Positions 23,525-35,157 of a stretch of DNA of 64,000 nucleotides are shown here, one piece after another; position 1 is the first letter of the stretch; each line of letters starts with the position of its first letter. The notes beneath the pieces are model-generated. The model saw only the letters and a program-made list of their open reading frames with translations, did no database searches and was not told the origin of the DNA. This DNA is from Drechslerella dactyloides (Eukaryota; Ascomycota; Orbiliomycetes; Orbiliales; Orbiliaceae): contig JAGTWJ010000007.1 of NCBI GenBank assembly GCA_020064725.1, positions 186,001 to 250,000 of the forward strand, read 5' to 3'. A program made the translations under genes and the position numbers.

Positions 23525-25296
23525 ATGAAGGTCTCTTCGACATTCTCTCTACTGGCCGCAGTGCTGCCTTTCATTAATTTCGCAGGAGTCGCGACTGGAC
23601 TACCATTCGAAGCTCCTGCGGAGCCCCTGTCGGTGCAGCCGTCTACCTCAGGGAAATTCATTGTTGTCCTCAAGAGTCAAGTTTCTACCGGCCAACTGCG
23701 CAATCATACAGCCTGGGCTGCATCAGTCCACGCTCGGAACCTTCAAAAGCGACAGAGCGCGGGGACTTCCACCGACCTGCCCACTGGCGTCGGAAAAACA
23801 TACGATATCAACAAATTCAAAGCTTATGCTGGCTCATTCGATGCAGAAACCCTGGTCGAAATCAAAAGTAACGACGATGTATGGGTCCCATGAAGTGATG
23901 GCGCCTGAAAGCGCTACTTCAATACTAAGCAACAACTGACTTTATCTCACAGGTCGATTACATCGAAGAAGAACAAAGTGTCTGGTTAACCGGGGTCCGA
24001 TCACAAACTCATGCCCCATGGGGTCTCTCTCAGATCTCGAACAAAGTCTCCTCATTGAGACCCATCGAAGCTATCGGGAAGGCTGGTAGATATCACTATG
24101 ACGCGACTGCGGGTGAAGGAATGTACGTGTATGTTCTGGACACGGGCATTTATACTGGTCACCGGGAATTCGAGGGTCGGGCTGAGCACGGGTACACTGC
24201 CGTTCCTGACGCAGACGATGCTGATAACGTGGGACACGGGTCGCACGTTGCCGGAATCGCGGTTGGGAAGAGGTTTGGCGTAGCGAAGAAGGCGAGAGTC
24301 ATCAGCGTAAAAGTCATTGACGGCAATTTTGTAAGTCGCTTTTCTTTTCCGTGAAATGCACAACATCAACCAGCGGCCTATCCTTGTCTCGTAGACCGGA
24401 GCACCCCGCCCCGACACAGCGTAATTCGTCTTGGTGTACAGTTGCGAAATTTTGACGTCCGCTGATAATCAACAACTCTTATAGTCAACCAATGTGATCG
24501 CAATGGACGGATTCAGATGGGCAGTAGAGGATATCATTGCAAAGAATAGGCAGAACACAGCGGTAATCAATATGAGCATTGGTAAGTTTCTAATACAACA
24601 CAGTTCGCTCCTTCCTCGATGATATTTTGACCTTCTCCCTAAACTTCTTAACTCATCATTCATCGGGCACACCTTCCGCATCGAATCGAACTGGACCGGA
24701 CCCGCCTTCAGAGTGAGCCGGATCAACTTTATACTGACGGAAAGTCATCACAATAGGTTGCGAGCTTAGTAGAGCGTTCAACGACGCTGTAGATAACGCT
24801 TACGCGCAAGGCATTATATCAGTCAGCTCCGCTGGTAACTTGATGGCAAGTCGAGCTCCGCTACCTGAGTGCATCTGCACTGCGTTAACAAACAAGTTTC
24901 TAATGAATATTCTAAAATGTTTAGGCTCAAGCTTCCGATAGCAGTCCCGCGTCTGCAATATCATCAATCACTGTTGGTGCCCTAAATAGTGACGGTACCC
25001 GCTACCAGAAGTCCAACTTTGGTGATTCTGTGGCGATCTGGGCTCCCGGATCATTGATCCCGTCCGCTGGGAATACCGAGAATTCCACCATCGGTTACAG
25101 CGGAACTTCTCAGGCTGCCCCGCACGTTGCGGGACTGATCAGCTATTTGAGAGCGCTGGAGGGGATAAACGGGACTGATGCGGTGTGGCAGCGATTGTTG
25201 GATTTGGCGCAGAAGGATGTGCTAAAAGAAGACACACTGATGGGGAGCCCCAATGTCCTAGCATTCAATGGCATGGTACAGTGGATAACTAACTGA
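23525..25296 (+). CDS. Secreted subtilisin-like serine protease, proteinase K type (S8A)
   Basis: Extracellular endoprotease of 429 aa. Exons 23525-23878, 23953-24330, 24485-24581, 24757-24845 and 24925-25296. A signal peptide (about 1-26) and an I9 propeptide (about 40-130) precede a mature start near THAPWGLSQIS, as in proteinase K. The triad is Asp181 (YVLDTG), His213 (GHGSHVAG) and Ser368 (GTSQAAPHVAG); the oxyanion Asn is in SSAGN. The residue after the catalytic serine is Gln, where the family nearly always has Met. Intron 4 (24846-24924) starts GCAAGT, so it is a GC-AG intron; only this choice keeps the frame. Probably helps degrade extracellular or host protein. Confidence 0.9.
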
Positions 25297-25775
25297 GATG
25301 AGCGGTTGGAATTGATTTGCGTAGGGCTAAATTCGGTGCATACGTTTTTGTCGAGATCTTAGTTATTCCTTTCGGCCTGTAAATATATTATACCCATATA
25401 TATACCAAATATCGCAAAATTTCTTCTAATCTGAACTCTGTATATAAGAGCTTCTCATGTTAACTTTCATCGTTTTCAACCCTTCGGATGGTTGAATCCA
25501 TAAATGTACAAACTTACTTTTGCATTGTATTCATATTGTCCATCGGTAACGGGTGTCCAGGCGCGATCAAGGAGAGCACACAGAGCAAAATACCATAGGG
25601 TATTGAATTTACTATTAACACAAGGTTGAACTCCATATATACATTCCTCCTAGTATTGTGTGTGCTCCGTATGCACCTCGGTTGCAGCATCGAAGCTAGA
25701 GGCGTACAGCGCGCCGCTTTCTCATCAGGTAGCCAATAGCTCGCGTTTCCGATGAATGAGCCCCAATACAGATGA
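25297..25775. other. Intergenic region between convergent secreted-enzyme genes
   Basis: Holds the 3' ends of the subtilase (+) and the GH131 gene (-). AT-rich, with TATATATA-type runs near 25395-25405; no ORF. Confidence 0.45.
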
Positions 25776-27113
25776 CTAAGACGACAAGCATTGGTAGTAG
25801 TAGGCGTTCAGCTGCTTGCAGATCAGCGGGGAAACGCAAGTGGTCGGACCCGTCCATCCAACGCCGCCGCACTGACCCCATTGCGTCTGTTGGGGGGTGT
25901 TGGGGGTCGTGGTGGTCGGCGGAGTCGTCGTCGGCGAAGTCGTGCTTCGAGTGGTTGTTGTCAAGGTAGTACGGCTGGTGGTCGTGGTCGTGCGGCTAGA
26001 CGTAGTCGTCGTTCGGCTAGAAGTGGTTGTCGTTCGGCTGGTGGTCCTGGAGCTAGTGGTTGTGGTTCTGCTAGTTGTTGTAGTCCGAGAGGTGGTGGTA
26101 GTTGGGTTGCTGCCGGATCTATGGATCATCAGATTCGCAAAGTCAGCCATCGTGGATACGATTTCAGTTCTAGGGAAGAACCATTCATACCCAATCTGTG
26201 TGGTTAGAGAGCCAGATTCAACATAGACGCCGCTGAAGTACCAGTCTTCAACGTCAGCGCTGTTGAGATCCGAATTCATAGGCAGGCGGAGGACTCCCAG
26301 GTGCCAGTCAGCGCCGTTGGAAGAGGTACCAACAGAGAATGGACCGGCTGTGAGTACAAGTGGGTTGGAGCCGGTTGAGTGCCAGAAGGAGACTTGTTGG
26401 GTAGAGAAGTCCTATTACATGGTGTCAGCTTCAGGATCATACCGCAAGCCTAGCAAGACAAATTAAGTACGAAGCACTTACAATATCATAGGCGACATTG
26501 TGCCAAACATCAGCATCGAAGTTAGTGCTCCATTTAGTTTGTCCGGAGACGCACCACTTGAGCGTTGGATCACTGGATCCGGAAGCACCAGACAACAAGC
26601 CATACTTCAGCTCAGTAAAGTGAGATTCGAAAAAGTTGACTTGGTGCTCAAGATCTGCTCTGGGAGCGTTGGTCGCGCTCCTCTTGACGGAGAAGTGGTA
26701 GTATACATGACCCGAGTTGATCGGTGCCGAAGTTTGTGGGATCAGCTCTGTACGTCGCATGTTCTGGCCATTCCAATAAGCGGTCTTGTCGATACTAATC
26801 TTAACACCTTGATTGGAGGCGGTGTCGGCTGGATTCTTGTAGCTTGGCGACAGGTTGACGTATTGGGTGACAGAGCCGGATCCGTGAATATAGTACTGGT
26901 AAGGGCCAACTTGGTTCGACCAGGACCAATTGTTTAGGTCCGAGCTGGAGGATAGGTCGTTAAATCGTCCATCCCATAAGACGGCCGCTGCATTCGTCAG
27001 TTAGTCGTAAAATGCAACACATCAATGCGTTGTGTTGTAGATGATCAACGAATTGATGGCGGCTTACCAAAAGCAGAGCCGGCGAGGGCTTGGATCAAGG
27101 CTAACTTGAGCAT
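25776..27113 (-). CDS. GH131 beta-glucanase with C-terminal CBM1
   Basis: Secreted enzyme of 395 aa, expected to cleave beta-1,3/1,4/1,6-glucans. Exons on the minus strand: 27113-27068, 26987-26482 and 26411-25776. A very short signal peptide (MLKLALIQALAGSAFA) is followed by the GH131 domain (about 17-265), recognised from LWDGRFND, NQVGPYQYYIHG, YWNGQNMRRTEL, FFESHFTELKYG and SGVYVESGSLTTQ. Then comes a Thr/Ser/Arg linker (about 275-355) and a CBM1 (about 360-395) with four cysteines and the aromatic face W/Y/Y, typical for binding cellulose. The linker contains many near-identical TTTSSRTTT units. Its neighbours are other secreted hydrolases. Identification of GH131 rests on remembered family motifs. 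Confidence 0.88.
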
Positions 27114-29021
27114 TTCTTAATCTTGAAAACCGGTTTCAATAATGCAATTTCTGGTAAAATATGTACAAGTATAATGCAGGCTCGGACCCAACGTGCCAAC
27201 AAGCGTAAGTTCAATGGTTAAGACGGGACCGCGCGATCGACCGAGACCTTGGAAATGCTTAAGTTTCTACTCCCTTCTTGCTAGCGGCGGTGGGACCAGA
27301 CTTTATATTCGAGTCGCCGAGGCTGGGTCTTATTTATGTTCTGCGGGCCTGGGACCTCATCTACAAAATTAACTCTTGAACGTCATTCTCGGCCATATTG
27401 ATGTTTAGGTCTAACGGTCTCTCAATCCGAGACCCGACACAATTTCGGCTTGGCTGTTTAGGTGATCCTGGGTCATTCGGCCTATCTATATATTAAACTC
27501 CCAAGGCCTAGGTTAAACGTAAGAGATAATTGAGAAGCATATGTTAGCCATTAGGGCTTTTACAATTATATATATGATGGGTAATAGTGCGTTTGTGCGG
27601 AGCATACGGTCCGCGACCAAGGCACAAGGAGCTCCATGTCGTTTGACGGATGTCGTCCCGGGTGCATAGTTGGGCGGTTTCAACCCCTTGGCGGCTTTGT
27701 CACCGCATCGCCCCAGCGGACAGCCAGCCTGGGGGAAGAAAGCGGAGGCAGACGAATTTCCGATATGAATTTCATCGGCTGGGGAAAATTATCCGATTCT
27801 AATCAACGGCTGTGCTGCAAGGTTTAGATATAGCCGAGAGTCTCAAGGTGCGGCTTTTGTTGTGGGACGCCATAAATTCGAGCGCGAGGCTTCCTACCTA
27901 GGTAATCGCTATAGAAATACGGGATGGCGGTGAAAATGGATTTCCTTCAATCGGCAATGTTTCGTATTCACGTGCGTGATCCGTTTTGTAGAGCTTGATT
28001 ACGGAATATATTCGAATAGGTGCCTCCGCAGAAACGACTGATCGGCATCGCCGTACGCGCGTGCATCTGGCTGGTCTCAGAATTCATTTTGATGAAACTG
28101 CAATCCTGGAGGCAAAATCCTATGTCGTCGCGTCGCGTCGAGCGGAGCCAGAATATCATTGGCTGTCAGGAGCCGAAGAATGTTCAAGTTTAGCTAGGAC
28201 GCACATGCACATAAGCCTTATTTTGAGTCGAGACTTCACTTTGGATATATATCGCTGCTAAGACCTGCATGAAGCCTATGAGATCTCTTGACACAGATCG
28301 AAATCTTTATCTATCTGCTGCTTCTGATGTCTCGATTGCGATAGGTCTAGAGCTAGTTAGTTTGAATTTGATCCGTGCTCGGTCTAGAGATTGGTGGCCG
28401 CTTGTGCCAAGCCACAACACAGCGCATGGTCGCACAAAGGGCTGCTGTAACCTGATTGACGGAATGCATTACGGCATTCTGACGAAGTATATGCGGAAGT
28501 GATAATAATGTTCTCATCACTCGGATGCACAATCCTATCGAGACTACAATGGAGGCAAAACACTCGATTTCAGGATCAAGGGCATTGCGAAATTTCTCTA
28601 GACCTCCAGCTGAGCTTACGTAGCTTAGATGGCATTCCACACATTACTGCACTAATTGCTGATAAGGCGGCGCTGTCAAGGCAGACTGATTGTGAAACAC
28701 TAAGAACGAAATTGAGAGACATGTTGGCAAGACCGCGTATGCACGCATACGGTCTTCTATCTTTTATTGGTTTCTGTTTCCTAAAAATCATGATTTCCCT
28801 AAGCTATAGACCCAAACCCATCCATAAAAAAAAATAACAAAAGCGGGGATAGTCATCCGCAAGGTAGAAAGGAAAGGTAGAAATGTAGAAAGAAATATAC
28901 ATATACAAAAACCGTGCCCCGCCGTATGGTCATATAGTAAAGAAAAAGGGATGGAGAAATAAAATTAAGACATTAACAGAATGGTCTCAAATCTGAAGAG
29001 ACAGTAAAACAGTCGTGATGC
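27114..29021. other. Intergenic region between the GH131 gene and the RS-rich gene
   Basis: Contains the GH131 promoter. A CCTAGGTA palindromic core lies at about 27895-27903. No convincing gene; ORFs here are short and lack domains. The right end holds the 3' flank of the RS-rich gene. Confidence 0.45.
27301..27307 (-). promoter_or_regulatory. TATA box of the GH131 gene
   Basis: TATAAAG on the minus strand, about 190 bp before the GH131 start codon. Confidence 0.5.
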
Positions 29022-29876
29022 TCAGTTCTTGCTCGTGCGCCGCCTGGTCGGGCCCTGGCTTAAACTCCTCGCCAAAGTCTTCGCTGCCAGCCCAACGAAT
29101 CCCGTCCCGACCTTGTCTCCCACGCTTCCATCCCGTTTATGCTTGACAGTTTTGCCCATTGTCTTTCCAGTCGCTAATCCAGCGACCACGGACTCAATGA
29201 TGCTCTTCATCGATCCGCCGTTCCCGCCGTTCCGATCGACTAGAGCATCGAGACCACCAGCTGCAATTGCCGCGCCGGCAATCTGCATAAGTCGCTGAGG
29301 CGTAAGCTTGCCTTCTTTCCGTGTCCGGAATGCCTCCATAGCAGCGGCTGTCAGCGCAGCTTGAAGTGCATCCCGGGTGGTCTTCCGTCCGTCTTCGTCG
29401 CTGCGGGACCGTTCCCCGCGCGAGCCTTTATTCTTGGCCTGTATCAGGCCGATAGCGCCGAGTAGGTCTTCAACAATGCCTCCACGCTCTCGGCTACGCG
29501 ATTCTTCAGAGTGATATTCTCTGGTCGGGCGCCTCCGGTGGTCGCGGCCACGGGTACGGTGGCCTCGGTCCTCGTCATCGTAGATTGCGGCAGAGGTATG
29601 GCGCCGAGAGGGCCGGCGAGGGGAGGGGCTGCGGGAGTATCCAGAATCATCCGAGTCGGATGAGGAGTATGAGTCGTAGGATGGGGACCTGTGTCGCCTG
29701 CGACGTCGGTCACGTTCATGGCGGTCCCGGCTGCGATCCCGGCTGCGGTCCTGACTCTTGTCTCGACTGCGGGGACTATATTCGCTGTTGCGGTATTCAC
29801 CGTTGCGGTATTCGCCGTTGCGGTATTCGCCGCTGCGATATTCACCGCTGCGGTTCGATTGTTCGTGCTTCGCCAT
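29022..29876 (-). CDS. Arg/Ser-rich protein with N-terminal GEYRN repeats (284 aa)
   Basis: Probably intracellular, possibly nuclear. From M at 29876 it has five GEYR-type pentapeptides, then an RS/RD-rich segment (about 30-150) resembling splicing-factor RS domains, and a more ordered, Ala/Gly-rich C-terminal half (about 150-284). That half contains DALQAALTAAAMEAFRTRKEG and AIAAGGLDALVDR segments, suggesting small helices; Lys/Arg-rich ends follow. Similar architectures occur in fungal DUF3824-type proteins, but the assignment is tentative. The open frame continues upstream to 30026; the shorter start is preferred because the upstream part looks like translated leader. Single exon. Confidence 0.7.
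   Translation of the reverse strand: MAKHEQSNRSGEYRSGEYRNGEYRNGEYRNSEYSPRSRDKSQDRSRDRSRDRHERDRRRRRHRSPSYDSYSSSDSDDSGYSRSPSPRRPSRRHTSAAIYDDEDRGHRTRGRDHRRRPTREYHSEESRSRERGGIVEDLLGAIGLIQAKNKGSRGERSRSDEDGRKTTRDALQAALTAAAMEAFRTRKEGKLTPQRLMQIAGAAIAAGGLDALVDRNGGNGGSMKSIIESVVAGLATGKTMGKTVKHKRDGSVGDKVGTGFVGLAAKTLARSLSQGPTRRRTSKN
29778..29853 (-). repeat. Tandem 15-bp repeats coding for (G/S)EYR(N/S)
   Basis: Five near-identical 15-bp units at the 5' end of the RS-rich gene encode the pentapeptide series. Substitutions between units are mostly silent or N/S, G/S. Confidence 0.85.
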
Positions 29877-31715
29877 TTGAAAATTCGTTGAATGTGCAAC
29901 GAAGCAGAGATTGACGTAATGTAATATTGGGTTGTTGATAATTCGGTCAAACAGTGCCAGGGACTGTTCTTGGGTATTAGCGTACGACGTATCGCTTTCG
30001 CTGGTAGTAGTTGTCGTTGCTCTCACTAGAGGAAGAGTATGTTGGTATGAAGTTTTTAAGATGCCATGATCGAAAAAGCTTGATCAACTGGGGGGCGAAC
30101 GGGACCCTTTATACGGATTGCTGAGGTCGGGGCCGATCGGTTGGCAAAAGTGGTGTGCATGATCAAGCGGCATTATTTCTCCGGCGATACTTCTACAGCT
30201 GACATGGTTGTGTGCATCTTGTGTGCGCATCTTGGCTTAGCATGTCAAAAGTACACGTACAACGGCGAATGGCCTTCTAAGTGGCCCTCTCCGCCTGCTA
30301 TAGGTACCTGTACAGAAAAGGCGAACTTGGACGGCGAGTGGGGTGCAGCAAACTCGTCAACAGATTCTGGACCGACATTCTTGCACCTTCCAGCATTCCT
30401 GTTGTGGCCTTCTTGCGCGGGATTTCCTTCTTGGGAGGCGATTTTCAGCTGAGGATGCAAGATGACATGGATGCTTCGCCACAATTTTAGCCAATGAGGA
30501 CGCCGAAGCGCGGCGAACGCCACAGTTAGCCACAAGGTACATAGCCATGCTCATTACGTCCTCTCGCCAGCACAAACGGCTTGACCTTCGACTCACTCGC
30601 TAGCGGATTCATGCCTCTTGGAGTGGAGCCTAAAGCGACGGCCAAGATGGGAAGCGACAGTCGATAGGATGCATCGTGGCCCTGCATGAAGAATGGATGG
30701 TCTTCTGACGGCTGTCACAGCCTGCCACCTTTCGAGCCGAGGTGACTCGCACCGAGTCGTCCATTCGAGTGCCTGCAACTTGTGAGACAGCTTTGAGCCG
30801 AGCCGGCATCCGATTTGATCTGGAGATGGCCAGCGCGGCAGCCAGCACAGCAGTCGTTTGTTGTTCGCTGTTTGCTGTTCGGTCGCAGCACGTGCATGGT
30901 CGAATCAAGCAACGAGGCGGATGCAGTAGCCGGAGCGCTGAGCCCCGAGAAAACCAGTCCCGCCAGTTAGCGTTCGCGAAGCTTAAGACCTGGGGGAGAT
31001 GAGCGCGCGTAGCTCAAGGGGGCCAGTTGTTGTGGGAGCGCTCTGCTCGAAACGGATGAGGTTGTGCTGGGAGTGAAAGGCCGTCGCCGTGGTTCATGTG
31101 TGCCAACGCAAGGAACCCGTCGACCGAGATGCATGCATCGATGCAATAGCCAGCGGATGCATTGTCCACGCGGGCGATGCAGAGCGCCTCAAAAGGCAAG
31201 CGGATCCGGACAAGGAAAATTGACGAACCGATGCTTTTAGCCATCCGCGGAGACGCAGTTCTAAAATTAGTTAGGAGAGTACTCGTTCAGTGATAGTGCA
31301 CGCAGTATGCTGCAGACCGCGCCTGATAGATAGATTTTTCGGATGCGAGGTTCGCCGGCGACCATGCACGTTCGCATGCTGTAACTTTCAGATTGCAGCC
31401 TGGGTGTTTATTTTTATGAATTGATACATCGCCATTAGGCAACGAAGCCATCACCAATCGTCTATGCAGGTACAGACGGACGCCGATTGTAGCTCTGTGG
31501 CAGATGCCTTCGTCTGTCAACGTTCAACAATCCTCAAAATTTCCGGAATTTCGGTCCTCGGAGAAATTCTAGAATAGAATCAAGCCGCAGTAGTTTGTTC
31601 AAAACTTTAAAATTCTACAACTGCTGCAAACAGTGATCCGTATGTACAGAGTCTAATTTCTCTCCCCGGCTATGCACACGGTATAATCTTTGGTACGATT
31701 CATGGAATTGGCAGC
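29877..31715. other. Intergenic region between the RS-rich gene and the pectate lyase
   Basis: Includes the promoter of the RS-rich gene and the 3' flank of the pectate lyase. ORFs up to about 100 codons appear on both strands without recognisable features. Confidence 0.45.
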
Positions 31716-33155
31716 TTAACAGCTCAACTTTTGACCAGCATTTGCAGATGTGTAAGAATTAACGTCCCCAATAGCGAGAGTGCTATAGGAGTAAGGCACT
31801 GAATTCAAAGTTCCCACAGGAAGAATTGGCGGGGTACCAGTCCCATAATCGTTCCCCCGCGTAACAACGTATCCGGTCGTAGACGACTCCTCATAGTCAA
31901 TGGCAGCGACATTAACGAACTGGGAGTATTCGACAAGCATTTGAGCCCCCATGCGAGATGTATACCCAAGTTCACTGTCCTGGTAGTGGTTGTTGACGAC
32001 GTGACCGGTACCAAAACGGAGCGACGGCTGGCGACTGTTGCAATTGCTCCAGCGATTGCGGTAATAGGTAACACGGAGGTGGCCGGTGTCCTCGGCGGCG
32101 TTTTTATCAGAATGTCCGATCAGCGAGCACTTCCAGTGATCGTGAATGAAGGTATTTTGTACGGTGACAAAATCTGTGGCGTGGGACATGTCGAGCGCGC
32201 CATCATAATAGTCCTTGTCGTGGTCGCGATCGGATGAGAGATCGCAGTGGTCGACGAGAACATTGGTAGCCGTTTGGAGCAGGATGTTGTCAATCGGTGC
32301 CAAGCATTTGGAGATCTTCAAATTGGCGAAGACGATATTGGATACCTCTTTGGCACGGAAACCAACGCCAACAAGTTGGGAGCCGGATTTCCCAACGATG
32401 TGGGTATTGGAGCCCACGTCGACTTGAGCGCTCCCGGAGATCGTGCCAGAAACATAGACAATCTTAGGGTTATCGCCAGCCACAGCTGTGGTCAATGCAT
32501 CGAGCGAGCTGACCGTCGTGACAGCACCGCCAATTCCGCCCTTCGTTCCTCCGTTCAAGGAGCAATATCCCACTGTGCATGTAGGGAGACAAGTTCCTAA
32601 TTTGCCGACAACGTCACAAGTTAACATGGTGCCGCTGGCGACTTAATAAAGGGCGAAAATGATGCTTACCTCCCACTGGAGCAGCCGAAGTCTTAGTTGT
32701 GGACGTGGCAAGCGTTGTGCTCTTTGTAGTTGCTGCAGTGGTCATCTTGGTCGAGGTGGTTTTGGTAGAGCTCGTCTTTGTCGAACTTGTCTTCGTCGTA
32801 GTTTTAGTAGTAGTGGTGGTCTTTGCAGTGGTTACGCCGGTTGCCTGAAGGCATTGGGAATAGTCTAAGCTCCAGCATTAGTATCGAGGGGCGCCGTTCC
32901 TAAAATACCATGAACGAACTCACAATCGTTGCTGTAGACGCAAGTCCACCCTGAGACGCATGTAGTTGGGCCAGTCCAGTTGGTGCCACCGCACTGGCCG
33001 TATGCTGGAGCTTGCGCACTAACGACAGCCGCGAGGGCTAAACCTAAGATAACTTTCTTTCCATGATAACTGCTCTTCACAGAAGCCGGTACATGAAAAA
33101 TTCGTAATCGGCGATGCACTGATAAAATTGATGCTCGGGAAAAGATGGGTTCCAT
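31716..33155 (-). CDS. Pectate lyase (PL1) with N-terminal CBM1; start uncertain
   Basis: Secreted enzyme cleaving polygalacturonate by beta-elimination, Ca-dependent. Exons 33155-32924, 32864-32670 and 32596-31716. Order: hydrophobic signal (KKVILGLALAAVVSA), CBM1 (AYGQCGG...YYSQCLQ), Lys/Thr/Ser linker, then PL1 beta-helix. PL1 hallmarks are DHCDLSSDRDHDKDYYDGAL (Ca site), VTVQNTFIHDHWKCSLIGHSD, and SRQPSLRFGTGHVVNNHY with the catalytic Arg. The in-frame ATG at 33155 sits about 19 bp from the TATA box and puts the signal peptide 32 residues in, which is unlikely. The better placed ATG (33064) is out of frame by one base. Treat the start as unresolved, possibly a frameshift. Confidence 0.78.
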
Positions 33156-33173
33156 TGCTGACCGCAAGGGACA

Positions 33174-33180
33174 TTTTATA
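33174..33180 (-). promoter_or_regulatory. TATA box of the pectate lyase gene
   Basis: TATAAAA on the minus strand, 110 bp before the ATG at 33064 and only about 19 bp before the in-frame ATG at 33155. This favours initiation downstream of 33155. Confidence 0.55.
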
Positions 33181-35157
33181 CTTCGTTGCGTCGTTCATCG
33201 GATCCCCGCAGCATAGCAATTGCACGTAGCCACTCCGCGTTTTGGAGTTCCTTCCTGGTCTGTTGCCGGCAAGTTGATCCACGGACAGATGATGAAATGC
33301 CGTCCATTGGCACGGACTGCCTAGGAATCCTAATCGATGTCGCTCATGTATATGCGCACGTTGTAATGTGCATCCTAATTTCCACCAGTAGAAGTTGTTA
33401 CCAAGGTTGAGCATCCTCGCACGGACAATTTGCATGTAGTTTCTCGGACCGAGCGACGTGGTCCTGGGATACACTGTGCTGTTGGACAGTGGAACGCATT
33501 TCGCTTGGCGGTGGCAGTCTGTTTGGCTGTCAAGGTTGGAACCCGGGAGACGGTCCGGCGTTTGCAGGTGCCCCACACTGCTGAAATCGCAAACACGGTT
33601 TCCGAAGCTAATCCTGGAAAATGTTGTTCCCTGGTTGGCTAACTGACGCAATGTGCCTGAAACGGCGAGGTGCGCAGAGAGTGCGGTGGGCAGGGAAGCT
33701 AAGCAGTGTCGTTGGTGCACGAGTCGGCTTCATTAACGGAACATTGCGACCCAAAGTCTCCCAGCTTGTCGAGATATAAGAGAGTGACTGAATATCTGGA
33801 TTATGCAATACCAAGAAAGCTGGGCGAGAACAAGCTTTGATAACCCTGAGGCTTGGTCTAGGGAAATGGTAATTTGAAAGTCGTGGAGACCATGGGGAAT
33901 CTGTCTCATGGTCGTGCGCGTGGGTGCATGGCCTCGCTGCATCAACTTGGCATGATCGGTCAGTATGACGCATATGGCCAAGAGAGCTTAACTTGGAGGA
34001 ATATTTTCCCGTTCCTCCTTGTTGCCACAATGAAAGGGAACAGGTAGGTGCTGGTATCCAGACCGTTGCCTGTTATCGGAAGATCGTAGTCCGCTGGGAC
34101 ATGTCGCTATTGATGAGGCAGCTCAGGGACCTGGGTCTCCAGGAATGTTCTTCTATTCAATTGTCGTGTGCTTGCTTTGCAAACAAATTATTTGAAAGTA
34201 TAGAAGTTGGTGCCAATTTCACGCCAGAAGTTCCTGCATGAAGGATCTTGAGCATTCAGAGAGTTAACGTTGCTTTCTTAGGATATATCTCTGCTCTCTG
34301 CTCGGTATCTGCAGGTATCCTGGTCGCGTCGAGGCCGTAAAAAACTCCGGCTAATGAAAGGATTGATCTATCATCAACTGCTGTTAGTAAGAAGCCGTAC
34401 CTGAATAAACTTTGAACATAGAAGGGTACCTTCGAAATGTGGCATGTTTCGATTACTCGCCAGTGCAGTTGCCCATTTCAAGCCAGATAACATTTCTATT
34501 TAATATCTTGCTTTCAACATGCGCATGTTGACCGGGAAAATGTGAATCCATCGAGTCGTAAGGTTGGAGCCTGGCCTTGGACGACTTGTACTCATGGATA
34601 CTGTCGCTGGTATGTTCCGAACAGCGTCAAAATCTGCCAGCAGTCAAGCACAATGTGATCGTAATGTCGGCTTGGAATCCTGGAGACAACCTCTGAGAGC
34701 CAAAGAACAACTTCGAAGACAGAGACCCGATTGTGCATACGTAACTGACCGCGAACACATCACCGAAGAAGAGCGAGCTGCCCACCCACCACGGCCGCAG
34801 CCTTCCACGCTCGCTCTCTTCCTCTCTGCGCCTCTCCCCACATCCCCTCACCTCACCCCTCACTAACCACCCCGGAGGTGTCATCGGCATCGTTGATAAA
34901 GACAAAGACAGGCCCCTTGAGCGCTGAATCCGAGTATCTCAGCGTGAGATTTGGTCGAAACAGAGACCGCCCCAAAGGGGTGGCCGGGACTGTTTTAAGG
35001 ATGGGGATATTTTACCGCAAAGCGATAGAGAACATTCCTTTGTCTCTCAAGAAGAGAGACACTCGACTTTCGTCGAGATGGTGCAGACTCGCTAACCCGA
35101 TCGTTACACCATACCCATCCATTGGAAGTTCTCCTCGGCGAGTAGAGCGCGGACGCC
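33181..35157. other. Intergenic region upstream of the pectate lyase
   Basis: About 2 kb. A 233-codon minus-strand ORF (33019-33720) crosses the pectate lyase promoter and start, without a domain, and is judged spurious. A pyrimidine-rich stretch at 34780-34870 is the only notable composition. Confidence 0.45.

Noticed and set aside
33019..33720. 233-codon minus-strand ORF across the pectate lyase promoter
   Set aside because: It runs through the TATA box and signal-peptide region in another frame, with no domain or signal.
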